Shown here in pieces: positions 22,435 to 34,350 of a stretch of DNA of 64,000 bases (positions are counted from its first letter, which is position 1; every line of letters starts with the position of its first letter). Both the position numbers and the translations under genes were made by a program. The stretch spans positions 59,219,850 to 59,283,849 of the forward strand of contig OY776132.1 of the NCBI GenBank assembly GCA_963675135.1. Reading direction: 5' to 3'. The DNA comes from Galeopsis tetrahit. Lineage: Eukaryota; Streptophyta; Magnoliopsida; Lamiales; Lamiaceae. Under the pieces are notes generated by a model that was not told where the DNA came from, ran no database searches, and saw only the letters and a program-made list of their open reading frames with translations.

Positions 22435-23555
22435 TGAAAGTGTGTGTGGATGGTATCTACTAGTGTTTAAGTGAAAAACAGAACAATGTTACACTGGATG
22501 TTGAGACAAATGGTGTAACATTAATTCAAACAGAATATCAGAAAAGACAGACACAACGGAAGACTAAAACACTAGAAATAAACTGAACACAAGTAAAACA
22601 AGACTGATGCTACACTCAATGTTAGAACACTCAATGTAACACTGACTCGATTACAGAATATCAGAATACGAATAGCGGAAGACTTTAAAGAATGAAAACA
22701 CAAAGACACAAAATTAACTTTTTAACATAGATTTTAATTTAAAATCTATGCGAGCCTCATGGCGAAACTTTCACTAATAATTATGTGAATACAAATGGTG
22801 TGTGAACAAATATTCACAACGGAAACAAGACTTGATAAAGTATCTAGTCTAAAGACGGCTTAAGTGTAAAAATTACACTGCCAAAAACTAATCTAACTCT
22901 ATGATCTATCTATCAAAGAAGTATAGAAAAGTCTATGTTGTACAGGAAGTTTGGACTCTTCGGCACAACAACATGAACATGCTAATGACAATTAATTCCT
23001 AACAGGATGAACACTAGTTTAGGACTTAAAGAATAGCACTTCGTGAAATATGTGACTCTCGGATCTGATGTGTATTTCTTCATGCTGCACGAGAATCTGA
23101 TGAAGAAGAAATAATAATCGATATAATGTCTAAGTAAGATTAACGCTTCACATAGACATTATATGATTACTCCTAATTCTCCATGCTGAATAATGAAGAC
23201 TTCCTTTAGTATTTATAGAGGTAAAAACGAATTCTAGAAGCTTCATAATCCATATCCTATTTTTTAGGATATCATCCCTTCTTTTTAGCCCACTCTTCAT
23301 TCCAATGAATTCTAGCACCTTCCAGCCTATTCTGGACGTTTTCAAAGGCAACCGCATGATCTACATACTTCTGCAAGCTTCCAGATCCTTCCAATCTGGA
23401 ACTGTGTAGAATGTTCTAGATCTTCAACCTGCGATGTTACAACATCCAAAGCAGCATTAGCTAGAAAACAAAATTTGGACTTAGGAAAAATAAGAAAGGT
23501 CGAATTAAGATGTTGCTGTGAATGTTAAGACATTTAAGAGTAACACAACATCTTC
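22435..23555 (-). repeat. Left LTR of the nested Copia (3' LTR by coding strand)
   Basis: It begins TGAAAGTGTGTGTGGATGG and aligns without gaps to the right LTR with an offset of 3,344 bases. Its inner end (AACATCTTCTTCA) differs by a small indel from the right LTR end (AACATCTACA), so the inner boundary is accurate to a few bases. Confidence 0.9.
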
Positions 23556-23556
23556 T

Positions 23557-25138
23557 TCATCTTTGTCTATTTTCAGGATTGTCAATCACTTGTGATACAT
23601 CTTCTTCATCTTTGTCATCTGTAAGACCTTTATCATCATCAAACACAACATTAACAGATTCTTGAACAGTGTTAGTCCAAAGGTTATAAACTCTATAAGC
23701 TTTACTATTTCTAGAATAGCCTAAAAAGAAACCTTTATCACTTTTAGAATCAAACTTATGAAGTTGATCTCTATCAATCAGAATATAACACACACAACCA
23801 AATACATGAAAATACTTCAAATTTGGTTTTCAATTGTTCAAAATCTCATAAGGTGTTTGATTAGAATCAGATCGAATATAAACTCTATTAATGATATGAC
23901 ATACAATATTCAATGCTTCAACCCAAAATCTCTTATCAAGACTTTTAGATGTAAGCATGACTCTTGCCATTTCTTGTAGATTTATATTCTTTCTTACAGC
24001 AAAGACATAAGACCAATTAAATCCATGTGCAACAATTCGAAACATTGATGTGTAGAACAATGTGACAACATTTTATGCAACACTCTTACCTGCTTACCTT
24101 TCTGGCATGGTCCACATACAGTAGTACTCTAAAACTTCAGTTTTGGTAATCCTTTTCACTGCATCGACTTTGATTAGTCTCTTCACTGATTTATAATGTG
24201 CATGTCCCAATTTTTGATGCAATAAGACATTTTCATCATTTTTCGACAAATTACACACATTTGTTCCAATAAGATAACAATTATCTACTGCCCTAGACAA
24301 TCTTCATCTTCATTCAAAACATAACATGAATCTTTGTCAAATTTTACATGCAAATTATCATCACAAAGTTGACTAATACTAATCAAATAAGCAAGCAAGC
24401 CATCAAAATGTAAAACATTCTTAAGCTCAGGAAAACCTTCAACATTCAAAGTTCCTATAATCTGTCTTTTCGAACAACCACCATATGTAACATTACCATC
24501 ATTCAAGGTCACATAATCAGATAAGTAGTAATTTGTCCTGTCATATGTCTAGAACAACAACTATCAAAATACCATTGACCAAGTAAACATGCTTTCAAGA
24601 AAGTGTGAACAACATTACAGGTAACTTTTGGTTTCCATGCAGATTTCAGAAAATGTTTCATAGGATGTGACATCTTTTTAGGTAACATTTTATCATATCT
24701 CATATCATCAAACATTTCATGTAGTAAGGACAAATATAATCAATTTTCGAAAAATAATGACATACAAACTTCTTTTCAATGTTTTTGACTTTGTGAGAAT
24801 CTGTTTGTGCAGATGTTACAACATATGTTTTAACATTTGCCTTCACAAACTTCACAACATATTCAAAATTCTTAGAAAATAGAAGTAGTTTCACTATCAT
24901 AACGTATACCACAATTATCAAATTTACCAATAGCTATAACATTATTCATATCAGAAGCACTCATAGAAAATTTTATAAAACTTAAAGTAGAGGTGATCAA
25001 TTTCTCCTTCAGTTTACAAACTTCAAAATCTCTTCTGGAATGTATGACTTCTAGCTTGGTAATTGTTCCTTTCAAATTCTCATTCTCTTTATTCAAAGAA
25101 CTAAGAATGAGTTTCTGGGAGTTACAATCATCTAACAA
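23557..25138 (-). pseudogene. Copia gag-protease-integrase remnants
   Basis: Reading right to left, pieces in several frames give a coiled-coil gag segment (25138-24872) and a degraded zinc knuckle (KKFVCHYFSKIDYICPYY, near 24790). Next comes the aspartic protease with WYFDSCCSRHMTG (24733-24509), where the active DSG is now DSC. The sequence leading to the pre-integrase domain is LKNVLHFDGLLAYLISISQL (24512-24285), then LLHQKLGHAHYKSVKRL (24300-24094). The integrase C-terminal end is LQEMARVMLTSKSL and TPYEILNN (24060-23830), and the final part is VFGCVCYILIDRDQLHKFDS to VVFDDD (23820-23557). The integrase catalytic core and all of RT and RNase H are missing. It encodes no functional enzyme. 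Confidence 0.85.
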
Positions 25139-25764
25139 TACTTAGAATCATCAATCCTTATGCCTGCATCATCAACAAACCCATTAAAATAATTCAAATC
25201 TGGGTGACTCTGTTTTGATGTTACCATAAATGTTATGACATTAGGTGCAACATCAGAATCTGTATCATCCAGATCATCATCTAAAGAATCATCATAATCA
25301 ATCTTGGTATGAAAAGCGAATTCAACATCTTTTGATTCATCAAATTCATCATCTGATTCATCATTTAAGGTAGTACTAAAATTCAGTTTTTGCTTAAGTC
25401 TAATATTGGCACATTAATTTTCATAAAGACCATATTCAGAATATGCATTGAACTGATTTTCTATATTAAAGATCGTACCTTGGTTTACCTTCACTTTTTG
25501 ATAACCTTGGTTGAAATTGACTATTCCTTCTTTCTGGTGAGAGAGTTGATGTGTTGATTTGGATCTTTGGTACATCATAACCTATAAATACAGTCCTCCA
25601 AGCACGTTCATCTATCGACTTGATATACATGCACAACTTAGGCTTTAAATATAGATAATATGTTCGGATGCCTAAGTGCAGTGGATATGTGATGTGTTTC
25701 TATTGCTAACATAAACTAAAACACACTTAAAACAAGGATCTAGACCTAGTGTCGTCAGGTATTG

Positions 25765-25776
25765 GCTCTGATACCA
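25765..25776 (-). other. Copia primer-binding site for initiator tRNA-Met
   Basis: The minus strand reads TGGTATCAGAGC, complementary to the 3' end of plant initiator tRNA-Met, two bases inside the right LTR. It fixes the minus-strand orientation of the element. Confidence 0.92.
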
Positions 25777-25778
25777 AC

Positions 25779-26898
25779 TGAAAGTGTGTGTGGATGGTAT
25801 CTACTAGTGTTTAAGTGAAAAACAGAACAATGTTACACTGGATGTTGAGACAAATGGTGTAACATTAATTCAAACAGAATATCAGAAAAGACAGACACAA
25901 CGGAAGACTAAAACACTAGAAATAAACTGAACACAAGTAAAACAAGACTGATGCTACACTCAATGTTAGAACACTCAATGTAACACTGACTCGATTACAG
26001 AATATCAGAATACGAATAGCGGAAGACTTTAAAGAATGAAAACACAAAGACACAAAATTAACTTTTTAACATAGATTTTAATTTAAAATCTATGCGAGCC
26101 TCATGGCGAAACTTTCACTAATAATTATGTGAATACAAATGGTGTGTGAACAAATATTCACAACGGAAACAAGACTTGATAAAGTATCTAGTCTAAAGAC
26201 GGCTTAAGTGTAAAAATTACACTGCCAAAAACTAATCTAACTCTATGATCTATCTATCAAAGAAGTATAGAAAAGTCTATGTTGTACAGGAAGTTTGGAC
26301 TCTTCGGCACAACGACATGAACATGCTAATGACAATTAATTCCTAACAGGGTGAACACTAGTTTATGACTTAAAGAATAGCACTTCGTGAAATATGTGAC
26401 TCTCGGATCTGATGTGTATTTCTTCATGCTGCACGAGAATCTGATGAAGAAGAAATAATAATCGATATAATGTCTAAGTAAGATTAACGCTTCACATAGA
26501 CATTATATGATTACTCCTAATTCTCCATGCTGAATAATGAAGACTTCCTTTAGTATTTATAGAGGTAAAAACGAATTCTAGAAGCTTCATAATCCATATC
26601 CTATTTTTTAGGATATCATCCCTTCTTTTTAGCCCACTCTTCATTCCAATGAATTCTAGCACCTTCCAGCCTATTCTGGACGTTTTCAAAGGCAACCGCA
26701 TGATCTACATACTTCTGCAAGCTTCCAGATCCTTCCAGTCTGGAACTGTGTAGAATGTTCTAGTTCTTCAACCTGCGATGTTACAACATCCAAAGCAGCA
26801 TTAGCTAGAAAATAGAATTTGGACTTAGGAAAAATAAGAAAGGTCGAATTAAGATGTTGCTGTGAATGTTAAGACATTTAAGAGTAACAACATCTACA
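25779..26898 (-). repeat. Right LTR of the nested Copia (5' LTR by coding strand)
   Basis: This 1,120-bp LTR begins TGAAAG and ends CTACA, next to the CGCTT target duplication. Its own short open frame (26701-26492) is duplicated identically in the left LTR (23357-23148) and is not a gene. Confidence 0.92.
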
Positions 26899-26903
26899 CG
26901 CTT

Positions 26904-29395
26904 AAATGCAAGCTCAAAGAGTTTAATGTTAAACACTATAGTCACATTTCTGCTCGTGCTTCTAATGCGAAGGATGAACTTGAGCGAACTCTTTCGTCTA
27001 TTCAGCTTGATCCTTCTAACGCCTCTCTCTTTGAAGAGGCTAACTCGTTGCGGAAACGTGTGATTTTTCTGAAAGGGGTTGAGAAAGCCTTCTATGTCCA
27101 GAAAGCTAAAGGGCATTATCTCAACTTGAATGACCGTAACACCAGGTTTTTTCATAACTTGGTAAAAAGGAATCACTCTAAGAACCATATTCATTCCATT
27201 GTTTTGAATGATGGTCGATCTTCTTCGTCCCCTCAAGAGCTTTCTAATGCTTTCATTGAGTACTACAAGGAGTTATTTGGTACCGAGGTACCTTGTTCCC
27301 CCACTGATCATTCAGTTTTTGGGGAAGGGTATTGTCTTAGTGAGGAGGATTCTTCCCTCTTAACTAGACCCATTCTTGAGCTCGATATCAAAGAAGCCTT
27401 ATTCTCTATTGGTGATGATAAGGCACCGGGGCCGGATGGCTACTCATCCCATTTCTTCAAAAAATCGTGGCATATCGTTGGTGCGCTTGACACTGATGCC
27501 GTGCTTGAATTTTTCAAGAACGGCAAATTACTCAAGCAACTCAATAGCACCATTATCTCTCTCATCCCTAAAGTTGAACACTCTCCATCTGTGAGTGACT
27601 TTAGGCCCATTGCTTGCTGCAATGTAATTTACAAAATTATCACGAAAATCATCTCTAATCGTCTTGGGGCAATTCTGCCACTGATTGTGAATTCTGTCCA
27701 AGTGGCATTCACTAAAGGTAAAAACATCACTGACAATATTTTTCTTGCCCAAGATTTGGTTAGGGGCTATGCGAGGGCTCGTACCTCCCCTAGATGCACT
27801 CTCAAAATTGATCTAAGGAAAGCTTATGATACTGTCTCTTGGAAATTCTTATCCAATGTCCTTCATGGATTGGGATTTCCTCCTCTTTTCATCTCTTGGA
27901 TCATGGAGTGTGTTACAACTCCTTGCTACTCTATTGCAATCAATGGCTCGTCAGATGGTTTCTTCCAAGGCAAAAAAGGAATAAGGTAAGGGGACCATAT
28001 GTCTCCTAGTTTGTTCCTCCTATGCATGGTCTCTCGACTCCTTTGTAAGAACACTAAGTCGGAGTTTAACTTCCACCCGAAATGTGAAAAGTTGAGAATT
28101 ACTCATTTGGCCTTTGTCGATGATCTGATGTTATTCTTTAGAGGCGACTATTGGTCGGTCAAAATTCTGATGGATACCTTGGAAAACTTTAAGTCGGTTT
28201 CGGGCCTCACTATCAATTCTTCCAAATCCTGCATTTTCACTGCAGGCTTATATGGGCCTGACCTCGACACTATTCGTGCTCTTGTTAACTTTCCGATTGG
28301 TGCTCTACCTGTGAAATACTTGGGCATTCCGTTAGCTGCCCAAAGACTTAGTGTGGTGCATTATGCTCCCCTTGTGGACAGAATTGCTCACTACATTAAT
28401 CTGTGGACGACTAACACTTTTTCTTATGCCGGTAGGCTGCAACTTATCCAACCTGTTATCCAAAGTATGGAGTGCTTTTGGCTCCAATGCTTTCCCCTAC
28501 CCGCTGCCATTATTTCCAGAATATACAGCTTGTGCAGATTTTTCCTTTGGGGAAAAAGAGACCTCCGGTTAAGTGGTCTAATGTTTTACTTCCAAAAGAG
28601 GAAGGAGGATTGGATATTAGAGATATCAAAATTTGGAGCCATGCTTTACTTGCTAAAGTTTTGTGGTCCATTCATGATAAAACTGATTCCTTGTGGATCA
28701 AATGGATTCATTGTTTTTACCTTTCCTCCTCCTCTATTTGGGTGTGGTCTCCAAACAAGCAATCTTCCCCTCTTCTTAAGAGGATTTGGGAGATCAAGAA
28801 TTTGCTTGTCTCTACTTGTGGTGATGTTGATTCTTCTATTGAATTTCTATATTCATTTACATCTAACCATAAGTTTAATTGCTCTATGTTGTATGACTTG
28901 CTTCGCAGGAGGAACGAAAATCAACCTTGGAAACGGACTGTGCGGAAGTCTTTCATTCCGCCTAAGCTTTCCTTTACATTTTGGCTTGTTGCCCATAACA
29001 AGATTAGCACTAGGACTAATCTATCTTATCTTGATATTGATAGAATCTGCCCTTTATGCTCTTCTTTTGATGAAATTGTTGATCATTTGTTCTTCTCTTG
29101 TAGGTTTTCTAAACAGGTGTGGGAGACCATCCGGCAGTGGCTCTCTATCACGCGTTCTATGACCACCATTGCAAGTGCCCTCAAATGGCTCCACAAAGAA
29201 CCTTCCCGCTCGGTCATCCTTTTGAAGGCTAGAAGAGTTGCCCTTAGCTCAACGGTCTACAACATTTGGAAGGCTAGGAATGCTTTGCTCTTTGACGGCA
29301 CCCCGTTTTCTGATGTGGATGTCGTTCGATATATTAAGACTCACGTGTACAAGGTTCTTTATGCTTTGTATCCGATTCAGAGTATCACCTTTTAG
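26904..29395 (+). pseudogene. LINE 2 ORF2, reverse transcriptase and zf-RVT part
   Basis: The linker (AKGHYLNLNDRNTRFFHNLVKRN) leads into RT blocks: DDKAPGPDGYSSHFFKKSW, DFRPIACCNVIYKI, VAFTKGKNITDNIFLAQDL and LKIDLRKAYDTVSW. A TAA at 27987-27989 interrupts the GIRQGDP-type motif. The frame then continues with the catalytic box changed to FVDD (normally F/YADD). A frameshift in the A run near 28555 moves the rest into another frame, which is open to 29395. That part holds WSNVLLPKEEGGLDIRDI and the zf-RVT motif CPLC...DHLFFSC. The RT polymerises cDNA at the nicked target. Two disabling changes, plus the Copia insertion, make it inactive. Confidence 0.88.
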
Positions 29396-29758
29396 GCCTT
29401 TTGACTTTCTTTTGGGACTTGATATGTATGTCACATTTATTTATTCGCCAGGGTATACCCTGTGTAGTTGTATTTTTTTTGTAGAGCATTCACCACTTTG
29501 GCCACGTGTTGGCTGTGGTTGATGCTCACTTTTGATTGTTTTTAGATCCCCCCTGTTGGGTGGGTTTAGGCTGCCCTCACTTTGTCCAGGTTTTTCGTTG
29601 TCTTTTTTCCTGGATTGTTGGTGTTGGTTTTCGTTGTATTGTGAACTTTGTGCTGGAGGCGTGGTGAACCTGCCAGTTTTATACTTGTGAACCCCGGGGC
29701 TTGCTCCGTGTCTGTGTATTTTTGCACATTGGTATATATATTTACAGTTTTACCAAAA
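29396..29758 (+). other. LINE 2 3' untranslated region
   Basis: This is a T/G-rich tract without A-rich stretches until the very end, where TTTACCAAAAAA precedes the target duplication. The composition resembles the LINE 2 leader. Confidence 0.65.
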
Positions 29759-30021
29759 AAGATTGAGAATAAAGCCGAATTCAGTGGCCTAATTGAGAAT
29801 TTGAGTTTTTGCGGAATGAACACTCCTATGCCTAGGGAATATTAGATAGATTTTTTCAATTTTAGGGTACAATTGTACCCCCTTGTCTCAATGTACGTCT
29901 GTCACTGAGTGTAAAACTCCAACTTTAAATGAAGCTCCGGCAAGTGGAAGGTGAGATTGGTTCCCTAAATTAGTCGATCATTGGACCGGATATCCAAACT
30001 TAAAAAAAAAAATCATGCTAA

Positions 30022-31801
30022 TGACGTGTTGACTTGAACGAATTTTAGTCTATATGTTTTGACTAACTACTTCCCCTCAAGCATAAGGGATCGTAGTAGT
30101 ATGCACGTAAGTATTTCGACCAAGTAGTATCGAACCACGGGAGGTGGGCTAGTGCAATGGATCCCTAGAGTTGTATGTCGTCATAACTAATGTAGCTACG
30201 ATTTCGGGAGCTGGATGCAAAACTAAAGCTAAACAATAATCTAAAGACAATAAATTAAACTAAACACAATCCTAATAAGTAAAATTATTTACTAAACTAA
30301 GAAAACGAGAAAATGACAATTAAAGTAAAGAACAACTACGAATCTAAATTCAGAGAAGTGCAAAGGTTGGGAATGCTTCAGGTGTTCTCTACCTAGTGAA
30401 ATCGAGTGGGATTGTTTATACCGTTTTTATGCTTTAATTTGGACTTGCTAAGAGCATCAAGATGCTAGGATAAAAATTGTTTCCCTTCGAGTACTATAGC
30501 CTTACGTCTAAGGTGTTCCCAAACCCGGTAATAAGACCTCTTCCTAATCCTCAACAACTACCCAAATAACCATTCAAGTAATTAACGTCTCCTAATGGGG
30601 TTCTAATACAATTAACTCTCTCTCGACGAATTAAAAGTATAATAAACGCATTTGTATATCAACAACTCACACCATAAATTTAAACATGTTCATGTAACTC
30701 CCGTCTACGCTAAACATGCCTAAAAATACGGATTAATAGAAGTTAATACACAAAGCACCAATAAAACCCAATAAGAGAAGCAATAATCCAAATATCAACA
30801 ATAATCAAAGCTTAAACAATTCACACATTCAATATTCACATGGTTTCAAACACCCAAAACATAAAAAGCTTAGCCCATGGTGTTTGGGAAAACACCCATG
30901 GCTAAAACAACAAAAGAAATATAAATAAACAAGAAATTTACCATACAAAACTTAAATAAAAGAAAAATATCACCTTGAGAGTCTTGTAATTCCTCCATTC
31001 TTACATGAAAATAAACTACTCAAATGATTCTAAACTAAGAAAGCATAAAAATGAAGAGTGTGTTTGAGGAGATAAGCTCCTCAAACCTATGTTAATTGCT
31101 CCTCTATTTATCACATGTTGTAGGAAAATGACCTAGGGTTTGAGTGTGTAGAAAATGAGGCAAAACCTCCCCAACAATCTGATTTGGGATGTATTTAAAG
31201 CTTCCAAAAATGTGTGAGATGAAATTGACAAGTAGGTCCTTGAAGTTCTTCAAAATTCGCAAAAATCCCCGAAATTGTAAGTTGACTCGGTCAACCGAGT
31301 GACTCCAAACGGCCGACCGAGTGAAATTGGAAATCAGAACCAAACTGGGTTCCAGATCCCAAACGGGTGCCAGTGTGGGCTCACTCGACCGCCAGTGTGA
31401 AATCAATTCACTCGACCGCTAGTGTGGGCTCACTCGACCGCCAGTGTGAAATCAATTCACTCGAAACCTTCTGTAACTCGACTCCACTCGGCCGCCAGTG
31501 TGGTTTCTGCTCCGTGGACTTTTTCTTCTATTTTTCTTAGCTTTCCTTGCTCGTCCTTCAACCGAACTTCACTTCCCATGCTTCAATGCTTGATTTTCCT
31601 CTAAAATGGACTATTTCACCTTCTTTCCTACACTTTGAACACATTTCTTGACAACAAGGTTAGTAGCACAATTTCTATCAATTACGACCATAATCACATC
31701 AAAATGCTACAATAATATAGCAATAATGAGCACAAATACGAGCAATCTCACACCCAATCACGTGTCATATTAATAGATCTAATTATTCTTAAAATGACAC
31801 A
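30022..31801 (-). mobile_element. Probable solo LTR, 1,780 bp
   Basis: The segment begins TGACGTGTTGAC and ends ATGACACA (TG...CA). It is flanked by GCTAA (30017-30021) and ACTAA (31802-31806), a 5-bp duplication with one mismatch. It contains no retroviral-type frame. The phrase near 30130 (CGAACCACGGGAGG, GTGCAATGGATCCC) and the mixed-composition U3-like part near 31260-31560 resemble LTRs of Gypsy elements, probably in minus orientation. An internal tandem repeat lies at 31378-31460. Ends are inferred from termini and duplication only. Confidence 0.55.
31378..31500. repeat. Tandem CACTCGACCGCCAGTGTG repeats
   Basis: About four units of a roughly 25-bp motif alternate between forms followed by GGCTCA and AAATCAATT. 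The motif holds short inverted parts (CACTCG and CGAGTG), so the array can pair with itself. It lies inside the probable solo LTR and may be a U3 enhancer-like array. Confidence 0.8.
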
Positions 31802-31806
31802 ACTAA

Positions 31807-33000
31807 ATTAATGTAGGATTGACAAATTAAAAAAAACACCATATTAGTATAATAGGAGATTATCACTTATGTGATTATGTTACTATGCAGGCCGAAAGAA
31901 AAAAAATACTTTAAGTTTAAATATAAATATTTTGTTTTTAATATTCATATATTTCAAAACTCGAATATACAAATTAAAAGTAATATATTATCCATGTTAT
32001 AAATTGAATTTATAGTTCAAAGAAAAAAAAAAACATAATATATATATATATATATTTTTGACAATTCTAAAAAATATATTAATGAATGTATAGCCAATCA
32101 TCGTAGGGGCTTCATGCCATTACCCACCACGCCCCGTATTTTAACTTAATGAATTTCCAAATTAAAAATAAAATGTTCTTAAAATAAATGATGATTTGTA
32201 GGGCTAAGATGTTCTTGCAACTTGAAAGAAAGAAATCTATACGAAAAGCTGAAATTGATTTGTAGAAATTCAAAATCTACCAATTCGAAATATTAGGTCC
32301 CATCAATTTATAGACCAATGAAATATAAATGAATAGTGTGTTTTAGATTTTATGGAAAATTTTCTGAGAATAATAAAAGATGTGGGTTATTTTTTCCTTA
32401 CTAAATTTGTCCTTAATCATCCAATTATGTTAGATATCCCCTTCAAACATTTAGACCTAGCCCTAATTGTAATCACTATCGCTGCCGCCGCCACCTCCGA
32501 CCACCGTCACCGTTGTTGATGTCAAGTCAATCATCACCTCCGGAAATTCAGAAAAAAAAAATATAGAAACACAAGGAAAAAAATTTGACACATTTTCGAC
32601 AAAATTAGTTCGGAAAATATACACTATTATCAACACTGGTTCGGCGAAAAAAATTTCAATGGCAAATTTCGACAACAATTTGTCGAAAATTACAAGATTT
32701 GTCAAAGAGAATTGATCGAAAATTGAGAATTTTTTTACCTTGATTTATCGAGAAAAAAAAAAGAAAGAAAAAGAAAACATACCTTTTGAACGACCGTGAA
32801 GGAGGAGGGGGCCACAGGCCATGGATACCCTTTAGGCTCCGCTCCATTTGGATGGAGAGATTTAGCTGTATGGATTTTAAATTCAAAATTCAAATCCACT
32901 CCACTTGTTTGATTAAAAAGTAAATGAATGAATTTTATGTACTTATATTTGAGCCTATTTTTTAGTTAAAATTGAGAGAATTTTAACTAAAACCATATAA
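31807..33000. other. AT-rich intergenic sequence
   Basis: There is no supported gene. A TA run lies near 32040-32057. Near 32480-32530 is a short GC-richer patch with ATCGCTGCCGCCGCCACC-like sequence, in a weak minus-strand frame of 80 codons that I do not recognise. Confidence 0.45.
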
Positions 33001-33517
33001 TTTAAAATACATATATTTTTAAGGGGGAGTTGCCCATAGAGACACTTCACTAAGTGTTTAAGCTAATTAATCCAATTGACTTTTGGTAAAGCAATTAGAG
33101 CCAAAATCGAATTTTAGTGGACACATACGCCCTTTCATTCATTATATTTGATAATGCTGAATTAGTCATATTAATTTAAATTTTAAATTCCTAATCAACA
33201 ATAGTTTCCCGCATTTCAAGAGTATTACTTTCCTTAATCCCCGACCTTTCCAAAAAGTTTTGTGGATTCAATTGCATTGACATTTCTGAATTAATCAACA
33301 TTATTTTAAATTCCTAATAAAAATTTAATTTAAGTATCTTTATTCTTGTAAAGTCAACAAAACAAATATGCAAAATTTGAAAGATTTTACTAATCGTGCC
33401 CATTAATTAAAATTTTAATTTCAAGCACTTTTTATGTTTAATGGGAATTTTTATTATTTTTCTAAAATTCAATTTTTTTTAATTAATTTTCCATCAATCA
33501 ATTAATGCAAGGATTTT

Positions 33518-33810
33518 ATATGCAACGAAAATTGCATGCTGCAAAGATATGCAATAAATTGGATTTATATATGCAACGAAAATTGCATGCTGCAACTTAA
33601 AATACTTCATAATACGTAAAAGAATAATATATTGTAATAAGATGTTCTAGTATATTAATTTTATTGAAAAATATTCAGAATATGCATTATACATACAAAT
33701 ATATGCAATAAATTGAGTTTATATATGCAACGAAAATTGTATGCTGCGTCATGCATACAAATATATGCAATAAGATGTTCTAAAATTGCATGCTGCGCAG
33801 CAAAACACGA
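33518..33810. repeat. Dispersed ATATGCAACGAAAATTGCATGC repeats
   Basis: The motif ATATGCAACGAAAATTG followed by CATGCTGC occurs near 33518, 33570 and 33724 (the last with one change), with a partial copy near 33784. ATATGCAATAA is repeated between them. The motif contains CATGC(A) elements of the RY type and small palindromes. Confidence 0.75.
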
Positions 33811-34350
33811 CAACATCATAGCAAAAAACCTTCACATCTAACTGATTTATAATCTTCACAGCAAGTGCACAATCTTCACAGCATCATAAGCCAAAAACCT
33901 TCACATCTACTCTTCAAATCCACTTACTGAAATGTCAAATACAATCAAATCCACAAACACCCACCTTAATCATGTGCACAAAACAGAATACATAAAAAAC
34001 ACAAATTCAGAGATCAAGAGATTAACACAAAATTCACACACTACAACATTCTGTAACTATGAAAAAACAAAAGAAACATAAACTTACAGATGGGGAAGGA
34101 GGGAGCTGAAATAGACTTGACCTTCAATCAACAAAATTCACCTTGTTCACATCATTGTTTAATATTCTTGATTCTAGAGAACAAGTGCAGAAGTAGAGAT
34201 TTTTGATTAAAAGACAATCATTAGATTTATATAATTTACATACAATATCAGTTAATATAAAGCTAACCTTACAAATCCAAGCAACCAAAAATTGATTGTT
34301 GTGAATATAAAGTTAGCCTTACAATTACAAATGAGTATCCTCATCAAATC

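Larger units (their letters stand above)
22435..26898 (-). mobile_element. Young Copia element, internally deleted, nested in LINE 2
   Basis: Two LTRs of about 1.12 kb (22435 to about 23555, and 25779-26898) flank a 2.2-kb interior. The element is flanked by CGCTT (22430-22434 and 26899-26903). Removing it and one duplication restores the LINE frame as KNLKALKCKLKEF. The coding strand is minus: the primer-binding site adjoins the right LTR, followed by gag, protease and integrase remnants running left. RT and RNase H are absent, so the copy is non-autonomous. By eye the LTRs differ at seven positions over about 1.1 kb, which indicates a recent insertion. The gag-pol style (WYFDS..S.HMTG protease, ARVML integrase end) is that of Ty1/Copia. 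Confidence 0.92.
18310..29758 (+). mobile_element. LINE 2: full-length L1-type retrotransposon with nested Copia
   Basis: The order is a 1.86-kb leader, ORF1 (20170-21583), ORF2 (21602-29395, interrupted) and a 3' untranslated region ending in an A run. The whole is bounded by a 12-bp duplication. Without the 4,464-bp Copia insertion and one 5-bp duplication it is about 6,980 bp, a normal full length for a plant L1-type LINE. Both ORFs contain frameshifts and at least one stop, so it is immobile now. Most blocks are well preserved, which suggests a moderate age. Confidence 0.88.
18298..29770. repeat. 12-bp target-site duplication of LINE 2
   Basis: AAGATTGAGAAT occurs at 18298-18309 and at 29759-29770, immediately after a short A run. 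Similarity continues weakly for a few more bases. A duplication of this length next to an A-rich 3' end is what target-primed reverse transcription leaves. Confidence 0.8.

Noticed and set aside
23148..26701. Identical 69-codon minus-strand frames at 23357-23148 and 26701-26492
   Set aside because: They are the same frame duplicated in the two Copia LTRs, not genes.
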